Assembly (NCBI RefSeq): GCF_001949145.1
Contig: NW_019091574.1
Coordinates: forward strand, 319,771-371,126
Source of the DNA: Acanthaster planci
Lineage: Eukaryota > Echinodermata > Asteroidea > Valvatida > Acanthasteridae
Direction: 5' to 3'
DNA: 51,356 nucleotides
Of the stretch, positions 1 to 9,270 are shown one piece after another (positions within the stretch are counted from its first letter, which is position 1; each line of letters starts with the position of its first letter). The notes under the pieces are model-generated. The model was not told where the DNA came from, made no database searches, and saw only the letters and a program-made list of their open reading frames with translations. The translations under genes were made by a program, and so were the position numbers.

Positions 1-232
1 GAGGAGAGATCGTTGATTTTGGCAGCATGTCACGCTCATGGAAATAACTGGCGCCTTGTTGTCAATCATATTTTGGAAAGTGTCAAATCATGATGACTCT
101 ATATAGGCTTTTTACATGAGCAAAGATCCAACACAACAAAGAAGAAGAGTACAGGATGTCATTTTGAGAGACATTGCAAGGTACACTATGAGTGAATATA
201 GTACCCCCCTTAATATCGGCAATTGTCCAGCA
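1..232 (+). pseudogene. Coding-like segments of an upstream exon; first part weakly Myb/SANT-like
   Basis: Two open stretches read like protein but lie in different frames. Bases 1-90 are open in frame 1, with residues such as EERSLILAACHAHGNNW, and then meet TGA TGA at 91-96. Bases 107-232 are open in frame 2, with Lys/Arg-rich residues FYMSKDPTQQRRRVQD, ending at TGA 233. The pattern of acidic start, alternating Leu/Ala helix, HG-NW and V--HI resembles one helix pair of a Myb/SANT fold, but only part is visible and this is a weak guess. The break between frames at 91-107 is too short for a normal intron, so either a frameshift has occurred or the two parts are unrelated. Segment 538-949 is in the same frame as the second part, which suggests one gene running off the left edge. 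Confidence 0.3.
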
Positions 233-537
233 TGAGACTTTAAAAAGAAAGCTTTGGAATGCTTTGCTTGAGTTTTTAAAAATGCCTGACCGCCTGGCCT
301 AATTGCCCTTTTGCCAAGCTCACACTTTGTATGAGTGCTTCGTATAATTCATAGGCCTAATGTATTCTGCGGGAATGCACTACCAATGAGTTACTACAAC
401 CCATCATAATGAGTAGAAATGCCAGACACAAAATTATGTACTGCACCATATATGTTATAATAGTTAAAAACTCATCCATTTCAGCTCAAGAAGGCCTTAA
501 TCATTAATTTGATTGCAATATTTACTCTTTTTTGCAG

Positions 538-949
538 ACTGCAAGACCAAAGACTCCAAAACATGAGATACACCATACAGGGAAATCCTGCCGAAAGATG
601 ACAAAGAGTCATTCTCCCGGCACCTCCAGCCCCACCCAACGACCCAGCACCTCCAGCCCCACCTGATAACCCGGCACCTCCAGCTCAATCCAACAACCCA
701 GCACCTCCGGCCCAACACAACCTGCCACAACCTAACCGACATACATGTAATAACCCAGATAAGCCGTGGCCTCTTCTAGTTAGGCACAACATACCCCTGC
801 CAAGAGAACCCGGGAGGCTACCTCTGCACGAAGTTGTACGCAGAAGCCACGAGGCCTTTTACAACTACATGGCTAACATACTGCCCCAGGTGACCCGTGA
901 AATGAGACAAAGCATGAAACTGTTGAACAATTACATTCAAGGAAACTAA
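538..949 (+). pseudogene. Terminal exon of a Pro/Ala-repeat protein, with an in-frame TGA
   Basis: A strong acceptor (TTTACTCTTTTTTGCAG, ending 537) precedes an open frame. From 617 it encodes about four tandem PAPPA-type repeats (PAPPAPPNDP, PAPPAPPDN, PAPPAQSNN, PAPPAQHN). A charged C-terminus follows, with an amphipathic stretch (HEAFYNYMANILPQVTREM), and TAA at 947-949. The frame is interrupted once, by TGA at 599-601. Either it is a point mutation in a decayed gene, or the true acceptor lies just after it (AG at 605-606, poor pyrimidine tract). There is no ATG near the start, as expected for an internal-to-terminal exon. I do not recognise the family. A transposon-encoded accessory protein or a host gene are both possible. 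Confidence 0.5.
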
Positions 950-1035
950 AAATGAGCTACCTCATGCACAAGATGACGAGGATGAACCCTAGTTTCAAGA
1001 TTGCCCCTTGAAAGCCTAACATGTCAAAGTTGGAA

Positions 1036-1041
1036 AATAAA
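1036..1041 (+). terminator. Polyadenylation signal AATAAA
   Basis: AATAAA lies 87 bases after the TAA of the Pro/Ala-repeat exon, a normal distance for a short 3' UTR. It supports reading 538-949 as the true 3' end of a transcribed gene rather than a chance open frame. Confidence 0.5.
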
Positions 1042-2429
1042 ACTGAAAGAAGGAAATCTTAGTGCACAGTGTTTTTTTCTGTATCTAGTCGGTTGTAAGA
1101 GCCAGCTGAGCTTTTGACTTTTACGTGTCAGTTTACAGCTTTTCCATTCAGAAATCTAACTTGGGCTATCGACTGATAATGCATCAAGTGTTATCAGTCC
1201 TTTGATAAGCAATGAAATTCGTCAGGTTTTTGCCTCACCAGGGCAAGTTGTAGTGAAGCCTTTGTGCATTCATTGCATTCTACAGTAAATTCTAAATAAA
1301 ACATTATACATATAACAAAATTTGCCAGAAGGTTTAATTTGGGGATTGCAACATTACAGTCAAACCCGCTTGTTGGGCTGATCACAGCCCAAATAGAGGT
1401 TGATACATTTAGTAGGAACTTGTAGCTCACTGTCGGCCTTACGTAACACCCTTACATGCCTGGCCGCACATCAACAGTTTCTTGAGGGTACAGTCTACGA
1501 ATTCAAGCCTTATTGAAAACTGTAAAATCAGCACTGTTCAGGGCCCTATAACATGCACACCAACATTCCTGAGATTTCTAAAACACAAATGAAATTCTTG
1601 TCTGGTCACTAATCTTTCAATTTCTTTTCAATTTTTTGTGAGTAAACCATTACATTTTTAATTATTCCCACAAAAAAAAATCGCCCCCAACAAGTGATTT
1701 TTCCGAAGTCTGATGGCAACCCTCAACTTTCTCGGGCACTTAGGACCATTTTTCGACCGTAGTTTTTAGCCATTCTGAAAGCTCAAAGACCCAAAGGAGT
1801 TGATCCTGGCAATGATTTACACAATCTCCTTTTTCAAAAATACTGTGGGGGCACTTTTAATGCTAATGAGCTGGCCAGAAATTCTCACTTGAATTAGTGG
1901 TCTGCACCCTTGAACAATCACCGTTCCTAGCCATATACAGACAGAACTACTCCACATACTGCATTCTTTACTTGTTCATTCCATTGGCAAAACATAATAC
2001 ATGCAGTACTGCCGAACAGATACGACCGTACAGGATTGCCATGACAAGCTGTTCAAAAGTACATAGATATGCATATGCAGTACTTGGAGATCAGTGTGGT
2101 CTGTCGTCACGAATGATTGGATGACTGCACAGGTTGGTTGTCCCTTTTGTTTAGCATACATTTTGACAGGATGGGACGCGCCATATGGTCTTATACGTCT
2201 AAAACGAATGAACACTAATACGTCCCCACGCAGCTAACCACGTGTCATGCCCCTTTTTTAATCAACAAAAAGTAGAATCCAGGCAAAATTAATAACATTT
2301 GACAGTTTGATAATGTCGAATAATGTCCGTTATGAAAAAAAGCAATTGTTGATGGCGTCATCACTAAATGAGCTCAATATTTGCTTAAAGCACTTCCTCT
2401 CCAAGATATAGGCAGGGTTTCAACTCAGC
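1042..2429. other. Intergenic stretch with no recognised gene
   Basis: This is AT-rich sequence with only short chance open frames on both strands, no paired splice sites with a coding-like frame, and no inverted or tandem repeat that I could trace. It separates the left-edge gene from the repeat block. Confidence 0.5.
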
Positions 2430-3272
2430 ACTAACACCGACAGACTAATTCCATTGAAAAAAACTTAATGGCTTTAACCACTTTTAAACAATAAGCCTAC
2501 TTCCGGTGTCAACCGGAAGGGTCACGTTATTTGACCTACACGAGACAAATTCAAGACCACATTTTATCTTGGGACTTGCTGATAACAGAATGTTGCGGTA
2601 GGCCAGGGTTGATTTTATATGGATTTTTATATATTTAACGGAATATTTAAATATTAAAAATTGAATAATAAATCATGTGATGACGTCATCATGACAAAAA
2701 TATTTCAGAATTATCTTCGTTTTATAGTTAGTATGTGCTTGCTTTAAGTTTGACGACAATCAACGATTATTAAGGTACAAAAATAGTGCCTCGAAAACGT
2801 GTACAAAGTCAATGGGCTGAAATATTGAAAAATCAATAATAAATTACTTGATGATGCCATCATGACATCATAACTTTGGGTGTATCTTTACATCAGGGTC
2901 TTTGTTGGCTTTAACTTTGGTTACAATTGAAGATCGCCAAATTACCAAAATAGTGCCTCAAAAATGTGTACAAAGTCAATGGGCTGAAATAAATAGACAA
3001 AAATAAATAATAAATCACTTGATGATGTCATCATGACGCCATCGTTCTATGCCTATCTTTAGACAAGGGTTCTTCATTGATGTAAGTTTGACGAAGATCC
3101 AAAGTTGCTTAGGGACTAAAGTGGATGGTGGAAGAAACGTGTACAAAACAAAGGGGATTTGTGTCGGAAGGAGGAAAAAAATTGCGAAAAAGCCAAAAGA
3201 AAAAAAAATTACGAAAACAAAAGCTGTTCTGGCTGTTGCCGAAACAACTAAAAATAATCAGAAAAGCAATAC

Positions 3273-3298
3273 CTGTTTCGGCTGGATTGCCGAAACAG
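3273..3298. repeat. Perfect hairpin, 10-bp stem, 6-base loop
   Basis: CTGTTTCGGC (3,273-3,282) and its exact reverse complement GCCGAAACAG (3,289-3,298) flank TGGATT. A degenerate partner (TTCTGGC...GCCGAAA) lies about 50 bases earlier, and a second perfect hairpin lies 81 bases later after the same lead-in AAAGCAAT. It belongs to the A-rich cassette ending the A block. Confidence 0.85.
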
Positions 3299-3353
3299 AT
3301 AAAAAGAAAACAAAATTCAAAAAAGAAAAGGAAAACTTTAAGAAAAGCAATCG

Positions 3354-3378
3354 CTGTTTCGGCAGGTTGCCGAAACAG
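3354..3378. repeat. Perfect hairpin, 11-bp stem, 3-base loop
   Basis: CTGTTTCGGCA (3,354-3,364) pairs exactly with TGCCGAAACAG (3,368-3,378) around GGT. It is followed by a 14-base perfect palindrome CTGTTGGCCAACAG at 3,398-3,411, so this A-block end carries three consecutive stem structures. Confidence 0.85.
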
Positions 3379-3559
3379 TTAACTAGAGCTAATCTGTCTG
3401 TTGGCCAACAGAACAGAGGGCTTTTTGCATTCCTTTGTTAATTTTAACAACCAATCTACTGCACATGATGGCGTAATTATTTCATCATGACCATTTGGTA
3501 TAAGGTATCAACCCAATCAGGCATGCACTACGGGAAATAACTTTTAAATACATTTTAAA

Positions 3560-4375
3560 TAAAATGTAATTTTACTCCCCATTTGATGTCATCATCACAT
3601 CAGGTAAATTTTTGTCTTGAACACTTCCTTTCCTTGATATCTACAAAGTTTCAAATCAATGTACTTCAGGAGAGAGAGAGCTGAATTTTTAAGATCACAG
3701 GACTTGTCACCTCGTGATGTCATTATCACATGAGGTCAATATTTACCTCAAGCATTTCCTTTCTTAGATATCAGCGAGCTTTGAACCCAATTGGACATGT
3801 ACTTCACGAGATATGGAATTTTAAATAGTGCACCTTTCATGTCACATGACTTGTCACAAGATGACGCCATCTTAACATCAAGTCAATTTTTTTAAAACTC
3901 TCGCCTTCTAAGATATCTGGAAGGTTTGAACCGAATCAGATAAGTACTTCAGGAGATATAGTGCATTGAAGAGTGCACCTTTAATATCACGTGACATGTC
4001 ACAAGATGACGTCATTATCACACCTGGTCAATTTTTCCTGAAGCACTTCTTTTCAAAGGTATCAGCAAGGTTTCATCCCAATCCGACATGCACTTCAAGA
4101 GTTGCATGTTTAGCTCTTTGAAGAGTGCACCTTTAATGTCACATGACTTGTCACCTGACGACGTCATCATCACATGAGGTCAATAATCGTCTAAATCACT
4201 TCCCTTTCAAGATATATGCAAGGTATGAATCCAATTGGACATGTACTTCAGGAGATATAGTACCATGCACTTTAAAGGATCAAACTTAAATGTCATGTGA
4301 TTCGTTTGCTGACAATATTATCATCACCTGAGTTCAATTTCCATTTAAAAACCTTCCCTTTCTGTCTGTAAGGTT
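3560..4375. repeat. Tandem array of about 150-bp units, higher-order copy 1
   Basis: Six diverged units have their central ATG-CGTCAT-like motifs near 3,588, 3,715, 3,862, 4,005, 4,157 and 4,310, spaced 127-153 bases. Each unit follows the plan TGATGACGTCATCATCACATGAGGTCAAT, then AGCACTTCCTTTC, AGATATC-GCAAGGTTTGAA, CCAAT-GGACATGTACTTC, AGGAGATATAG, and GTGCACCTTTAATGTCAC. Units 1-6 match units 1-6 of the second copy one to one, so the whole group was duplicated after the units had diverged. It is non-coding. Confidence 0.85.
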
Positions 4376-4650
4376 TCAAACATTATGGTTATTGCGGAAA
4401 TTGCACAAATTAGAGATTTGTAAACATTTGTGTCCCTTTTGGAATTCCATACAATGTGATCTGCTCTCGGCAATACGTGCTCGGTATTTTGCGAGGTCCT
4501 GAGTATATGCCCTACACACTGTACACTGCCGGCCACACGTTACAAGCAGATATTGAGCGTCCACGCAAACAGCAGCCAATCCACAGTACGTGAAAGGGAT
4601 TTTCGAGTTAGCAAATATTTTAAGGGGGTTTTCATCGTCAGCGCTTCATC
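4376..4650. repeat. Tail module of higher-order repeat, copy 1
   Basis: About 270 bases, with landmarks CCCTTTTGGAATTCCATACA, AGGTCCTGAGTATATGCCC, CACACGTTACA, TCCACGCA-AC-CAGCCAAT and TTTTCGAGTT-GCAAATATT. The same order is found at 5,830-6,100. It follows the sixth unit in both copies, which fixes the higher-order unit as six monomers plus this tail. Confidence 0.8.
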
Positions 4651-5829
4651 GGCAGATGACGTCATCATCACATCAGGAACATGTAAATCTTCAACTGCAA
4701 CACTTCCTTTTCTTGTTATCTGCAAAGTTTCAACTCGATGAGATATGTACAGTCTACTTCAGGAGATAGAGGGCTTTAAACATTGAATTTTTAATGTCAC
4801 ATGGCTTGTCACCTGATGACGTCATTATCACATGAGGGCAAAATTTGCCTAAAGCACTTCCTTTCCAAGATATCAGCAAGGTTTGAACGCAATTGGACAT
4901 ACCGGTACACTTCACGAGATATGGAATTTTAAATAGCACACCTTTAATGTAACATGACTTGTCACAAGATGACATCATCCTCACCTCAAGTCAATTTTTG
5001 TCTATAGCACTAGCCTTCTAAGATATCTAGAAGGTTTGAACCGAATCAGATAAGTACTTCATGAGATGGCATGTCACATACATGTAATGACGTCATCATA
5101 TCAGATCAATGCTCGTCTAAAGCACTCCCCGTCTGAGATACATGTATCTGCAGTGTTTGAACCCAATCGGACATGTACAAGACAGTGAATGATGAGCTAG
5201 AACACTTATGCAAAGTGTTCGAACGTTTGCGGAGTGCTGGTCTAAAACTCAAGCCAAGCAAATGCAGCCTTTTATAGAAATTCATGACCTACCTCGGCCA
5301 TATCATGTCGGAGGAAGGAGTGGCCATGGATCCTGCCAAAGGGAGGACAGTAGCTGACTGTCCAGTCCGTAAGTGCGTAAAGGAGCTGAGAAGCTTCCTT
5401 GGCCTCGCCTCATATTATCGATGGTTCATCCGGGACTTTGCAACCATTGCTAGCCCGCTTCACGCATTAACGTCAAAATCTAGAGACTTCATATGGACTG
5501 ATGCTTGCCAGGATGCATTTATTCGATTAAAGGATGAATTGGTTACCTTTAATGTCACGTGACTTGTCATCTGATGATGTCATCATCACATGAGGACAAT
5601 AATCGTCTAAATCTCTTCCCTTTCAAAATATCTGCAAGGTACTGTATGAACCCAATTTGGTTTGTACTCCAGGAGATATAGGGCTTTAAACAGTGCACCT
5701 TTAATTTCACGTGACTAGTTTCCTGATGATATTGTCATCACCTGAGGTCAATCTACGTTTAGAAACCTTCCGTTCTTAACTACGGTACCTGCAAGGTTTC
5801 AACCCAATCAGACATGTACAATACAAAAT
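4651..5829. repeat. Tandem array of about 150-bp units, higher-order copy 2, interrupted
   Basis: Units centred near 4,657, 4,817, 4,970, 5,088, 5,576 and 5,726 correspond in order to the six units of copy 1. For example, CACGAGATATGGAATTTTAA occurs only in unit 2 of each copy and CAATAATCGTCTAAATC only in unit 5. Between units 4 and 5 a reverse-transcriptase fragment (5,179-5,547) replaces the part of unit 4 after GGACATGTAC. Exact TGACGTCA octamers lie at 4,657, 4,817 and 5,088. Confidence 0.85.
5179..5547 (+). pseudogene. Ty3/gypsy-type reverse transcriptase fragment (broken)
   Basis: The translated stretch carries the C-terminal part of a Ty3/gypsy reverse transcriptase. It has an LKLKPSKCSLL segment, then YLGHIMSEEG, then LRSFLGLASYYRWF and the start of the tether/RNase H region (FIWTDACQDAF). 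An in-frame TAG lies at 5,275-5,277, before YLGH. The YXDD catalytic part, RNase H core, integrase and LTRs are absent, so it is an inactive piece of about 123 codons. Both edges abut satellite-unit sequence directly (GGACATGTAC on the left, TTTAATGTCACGTGAC on the right) with no LTR or obvious target duplication. This points to capture of a fragment by recombination or break repair rather than retrotransposition in place. Confidence 0.9.
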
Positions 5830-6100
5830 ACAGTACAAAACATGATTGTTTCTGCGGAAAAAGCACAGATTACAGATATTAAACATTTTTCCCTTTTGGT
5901 GTTCCATACAATCTGCTCTTCACAGCACATGTTCGGCATTTTTCCAGGTCCTGAGTATATGCCCCATGCACTGTGCGCTATCTGCCACACGTTACAGGTA
6001 GATATTGCGCATCCACGCACGCAGCAGCCAATGCACAAAATGTGAAAGGAATTTTCGAGTTCGCAAATATTGTAAGGGGGTTTTCGTCATTGGCGCTTCA
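5830..6100. repeat. Tail module of higher-order repeat, copy 2
   Basis: This matches 4,376-4,650 in order: CCCTTTTGGTGTTCCATACA, AGGTCCTGAGTATATGCCCC, CACACGTTACAGGTAGATAT, ATCCACGCACGCAGCAGCCA and TTTTCGAGTTCGCAAATATT. It closes the second higher-order repeat. From about 6,100 to 6,440 the sequence is AT-rich without a repeat that I could match. Confidence 0.8.
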
Positions 6101-7084
6101 TCTGTGTGAAGGAGTACACCACTTATGCACTTCATGCAGTTGATTTCAATGTTTTAGCTATTATTTCATGAACAATTTACGCTTAAATCTGTCACGGTTG
6201 ATTTTTTACTGAATTTTTAAAATAAAAGAACTTTTTATCATAACTTCCAATCTGATGATGTCAGATGTGTTGACTGGGTGAAGAGATCATACACGTCAAT
6301 TTTCAGGCGATTCGGACAAACTTTGCCACAGACATCTACGCAAAATTCATTTTTCAGTTTTTTAATCTGTCGCTAGAGGGGGCTCCACAATTTTGTGATG
6401 TCATCAGTACATAATTTGATGAATACTACTTGTATACCCCACCGATGAACACCGTTGAAAGCAAGTTGATACCTACATGTATTACCACTTTTAAACAATA
6501 AGCCCACTACCGGTTTCGATCAGAAGGAACGGTCACGTGATGTGACCCACATGAGATAAAATGAAGACCCAATTTTACCTTGGCACTTGCCGTAAACAGA
6601 AAGTTGCGGGAAGCCACAGTTGATTTTATATGTATTTTAAAATTATTAACATAGTATTTAAATATTCAAAATTAAATAATAAATCTCTCCATGATGTCAC
6701 TGTAACGTAATTATTTGAGTATTATCTTTGCTTCAAGGTTTTTCCTTGGTGTAACTTTGATGACATTTGAATATGGCTAAACAACCAAATTGTTGTCTTG
6801 AAAACGTGTACAAAGTCAATGGGCGGAAATAAAAATTGAAATATCAATAATAAATCACTTAATGACGTCATTATGACGTCATTGTTCTAGGACCATCTGT
6901 GCATAAGGGTCTTCCATGGTACAAGTTTGATGAAGATTCAAAGTTGCAAAAGCACTAAAGTTGTGTACAGAATAAATGTGCTTAAAACAAATCGCCTTTT
7001 GAGGAGAAGAAAAATGACGAAATAAAAAACAAACAAAAGGAATGGCTTTTTCGCAAGCCAAAAACAGAACAAAAACAATTCCTT

Positions 7085-7105
7085 TTTTTTGCAAAATGCA
7101 AAAAA
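7085..7105. repeat. Hairpin in A-block cassette, 8-bp stem
   Basis: TTTTTTGC (7,085-7,092) pairs with GCAAAAAA (7,098-7,105) around AAAAT. It occupies the cassette position where copy 1 has the CTGTTTCGGC stems. Confidence 0.6.
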
Positions 7106-7126
7106 GCCAAAGAACAAAAAGAATGC

Positions 7127-7150
7127 CTTTTTCGCAAAGTATCGAAAAAG
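7127..7150. repeat. Hairpin in A-block cassette, 8-bp stem
   Basis: CTTTTTCG (7,127-7,134) pairs exactly with CGAAAAAG (7,143-7,150) around an 8-base loop. Against the copy-1 stem CTGTTTCG/CGAAACAG, the third base pair has changed from G:C to T:A on both arms. This is a compensated change. Confidence 0.7.
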
Positions 7151-7379
7151 CCCCCCAAAACAGAACAAGAGCTTTCTGCCTGTTTGCAACAACCAGAGTT
7201 TTTTTCCACTTTTCTTCTGACTCGAAAATATTGAATTATCTTCACTATAACACTAGATGACTTAATGGTTGAAACACGCAGTTGTGAAACAAACCGTAAT
7301 TTCTTTAAACCAATAGTCTGAATTTACTCTATCACTTGATGCAGAGCAAGAAAAGGCATCGCACAGACCAGTAGATGTT

Positions 7380-7478
7380 GTGGAGACTACTATCTGGCCA
7401 GAGACTAACACCTTTGAAAGCAAGTTATTATCTATAACCAATTTCGAATAAGCGGCGAAGCAAGGGTCATATGACTAA
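7380..7478. repeat. A-block repeat, copy 3, left part (split by insertion)
   Basis: Sequence from AACACCTTTGAAAGCAAGTT through CAAGGGTCATATGAC matches the start of A-block copies 1 and 2 and stops at TAA, where the Harbinger-like element begins. The copy resumes after the element at 10,662. Confidence 0.7.
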
Positions 7479-7499
7479 GGGAGCTTGTCCAAAAGGTTG
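7479..7499. repeat. Left terminal inverted repeat of the Harbinger-like element
   Basis: 21 bases, perfect complement of 10,641-10,661, preceded by the TAA target-site copy. The next bases (CGCGGTTT) also match the right end after a small offset. Confidence 0.9.
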
Positions 7500-8129
7500 C
7501 CGCGGTTTAACCACACACGGTCACCGCGGTTAAGCCCTGTTCCCAGGAACTGCAGCGACTGCCTTGAAGTTCACTCATGCCAAGAACATTTAATGAGGCA
7601 GCCCTGGGATGAAGGCAATTGTTATGTTGATCATGTCTTGAATTGTGCATGCCTGCTGCAGCAACCGCGGTCAACCCGAACATTCTATGCGTGGTGCACA
7701 GACAGACGCTCAGTGTACACATGTACATGCACATGTTCATGTAAATCCACTGGCTATCCTCGGAATGTGGTCGCCGCAAAGTGTCAGGGACATAAACACG
7801 GTGAATTCTTCTCAGAAAGTCACAAAAAGCAGACTCTGTATATGCTACAAAGCTGAACCGTGCAATGCCTGAAATTAAATGTTTTACTCGGCACAACGTC
7901 GAATCACACACGGAGAGCGCTATCCAGTAATAGTTCAATACGCGCGTGGGTGTTCATGTACATGTACAGCATCATTCGCATGCAAGTGCACACCCAGACT
8001 CGTGCAAGGGTAACGATGTGACTTTTTGTCTTTTGTCACTTTGTGAAAATAGAGAAACACAGAGGCTAAGCTTTTTGTTCGTTGTTTGTTTACAGTTACT
8101 ATGAAATTAAACAACATTGAGCTTTGAAA

Positions 8130-9270
8130 CTTTGCTAATTTATTCTTTAAATCAAAGAAGTAAAATGGTAGGAAAAACTCCAGATTGAAAATTTTTAATT
8201 GTCCGCTGGCGGGTTTTTGTCACTTGGAGAAAATGCAGACGAATTAATCAAATACATTGCTATGTGTTTAGAATAATAAAATTCGCTGTCATATGAAAAA
8301 TGTTAATGTGCATGTGAGATTAAAAAAGCAAATACATGTGAAACTATCGAACCAGGGATTTTTAAAAGGCTTCCGATCGCCATGGATGACGACGAAAGCT
8401 AAACGGCACACACATGTACAGAGACATTTTTATTTTATTTTCCGTCTGTCTCATGATTTTCGACACAAGCTGCATGACACGATTTATTGATAGTCCGAGT
8501 TCACTTGCCCACCACGTGGTGTGGCCGCCCTCGTGCAAGATGGTCGCTGTCATGAAGGAATACATGTATTACAACTGGATAGCTGTGTCTTGCAAAATGT
8601 ACATCATGAAAATGCACAGACACATTGGCGGGTATGCTAGATCTTTTGCAGCAATATGACTAATTCTGTGTTGGGCGATTAGTTGAGCTCTTGAGATGTG
8701 AGAGTAGTCAAGTGAACTTATTTGGCCGTATTTTTATCACAATTGGGAGGGGAAATTTTGTTTTGACATTTGTGTAATCAAAGTAAAAAATCATTTATTT
8801 TTGAATTGTGCTTTACGTTTGTCATGACTACAGGAAACTGGCAAACAATGTCTGTGTTTCGTGTTGTAAGAGTGCGTGACGCATCTGGACATGCTGGAGG
8901 GGCGAGCAATTAGACTCTCGCTGCGTCTTGAAATTTTGTGGAAACGCTTGTTTTGAATACAAGCAGTACATGCATGAACACAGAAAACACAAATATGGAC
9001 ATGAGATCACTTTTTGTGAATGAACCTGCAGAAAAATTTGTGACGGCAGTGGTTTTTTCTGACTTGCAACTGTAGAGCTGCAGTCGTATTCGATGTACAT
9101 GTACATGTAGTGGAACGTTCACAACCCATTTTTGCAGGAATTGTACACTGACTGGTTGCCACATTTCCCTCACGCCTTCTTTGCCAATGGTTTGGCCCAG
9201 CGCGAACCAGCTTGAAACACTGTGCACGTGTTTCCGCCACCGTGATTCGCACACGCTCGTTATAAATTGG
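8130..9270 (+). repeat. Dispersed 1.1-kb repeat, copy inside the Harbinger-like element
   Basis: Read forward, this matches the reverse complement of 27,165-28,310 along its length. Shared landmarks, in order, are GAATAATAAAATTCGCTGTC, the GCCATGGATGACGACGAAGC-like segment, CAAGATGGTCGC, TCTTGCAAAATGTACATCAT, GTGTTGGGCGATTAGTTGAG, ACAGGAAACTGGC, GACGCATCTGGA, ATGAACACAGAAAACACAAA and GTGATTCGCACACGCTCGTT. Neither copy has a convincing long coding frame. Confidence 0.8.

Larger units (their letters stand above)
2430..3450. repeat. A-block repeat, copy 1
   Basis: About 1 kb that recurs in order at 6,440-7,250, at 7,380-7,478 plus 10,662-11,180, and partly at 16,880-17,840. Shared landmarks run: CACTTTTAAACAATAAGCC, an AGTTGATTTTATATG-like stretch, TTGAATAATAAATCA, a TGATGACGTCATCA palindrome (2,678-2,691), the phrase ACAAAGTCAATGGGC (twice), GATTTGTGT-like purine-rich sequence and finally an A-rich hairpin cassette. 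No credible protein is encoded. The Lys-rich frames here are by-products of A-rich sequence. Confidence 0.75.
6440..7250. repeat. A-block repeat, copy 2
   Basis: Starts near TTGAAAGCAAGTTGATACC and runs in the same order as copy 1: CACTTTTAAACAATAAGCCC, AGCCACAGTTGATTTTATAT, AAATTAAATAATAAATC, ACAAAGTCAATGGGCGGAAA, two TGACGTCA octamers (6,863 and 6,874), then the A-rich hairpin cassette (about 7,010-7,200). The cassette differs strongly in sequence from copy 1 but again forms stems. Confidence 0.75.

Noticed and set aside
3049-3441. Lys-rich open frame of 130 codons
   Set aside because: It is produced by the A-rich hairpin cassette of a repeat, has overlapping sister frames of the same composition, and the corresponding copies at 7.0 and 17.7 kb do not keep any frame.
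3560-6100. CRISPR-like array
   Set aside because: The genome is eukaryotic, and units are about 150 bp, diverged throughout and have no repeat-spacer division.
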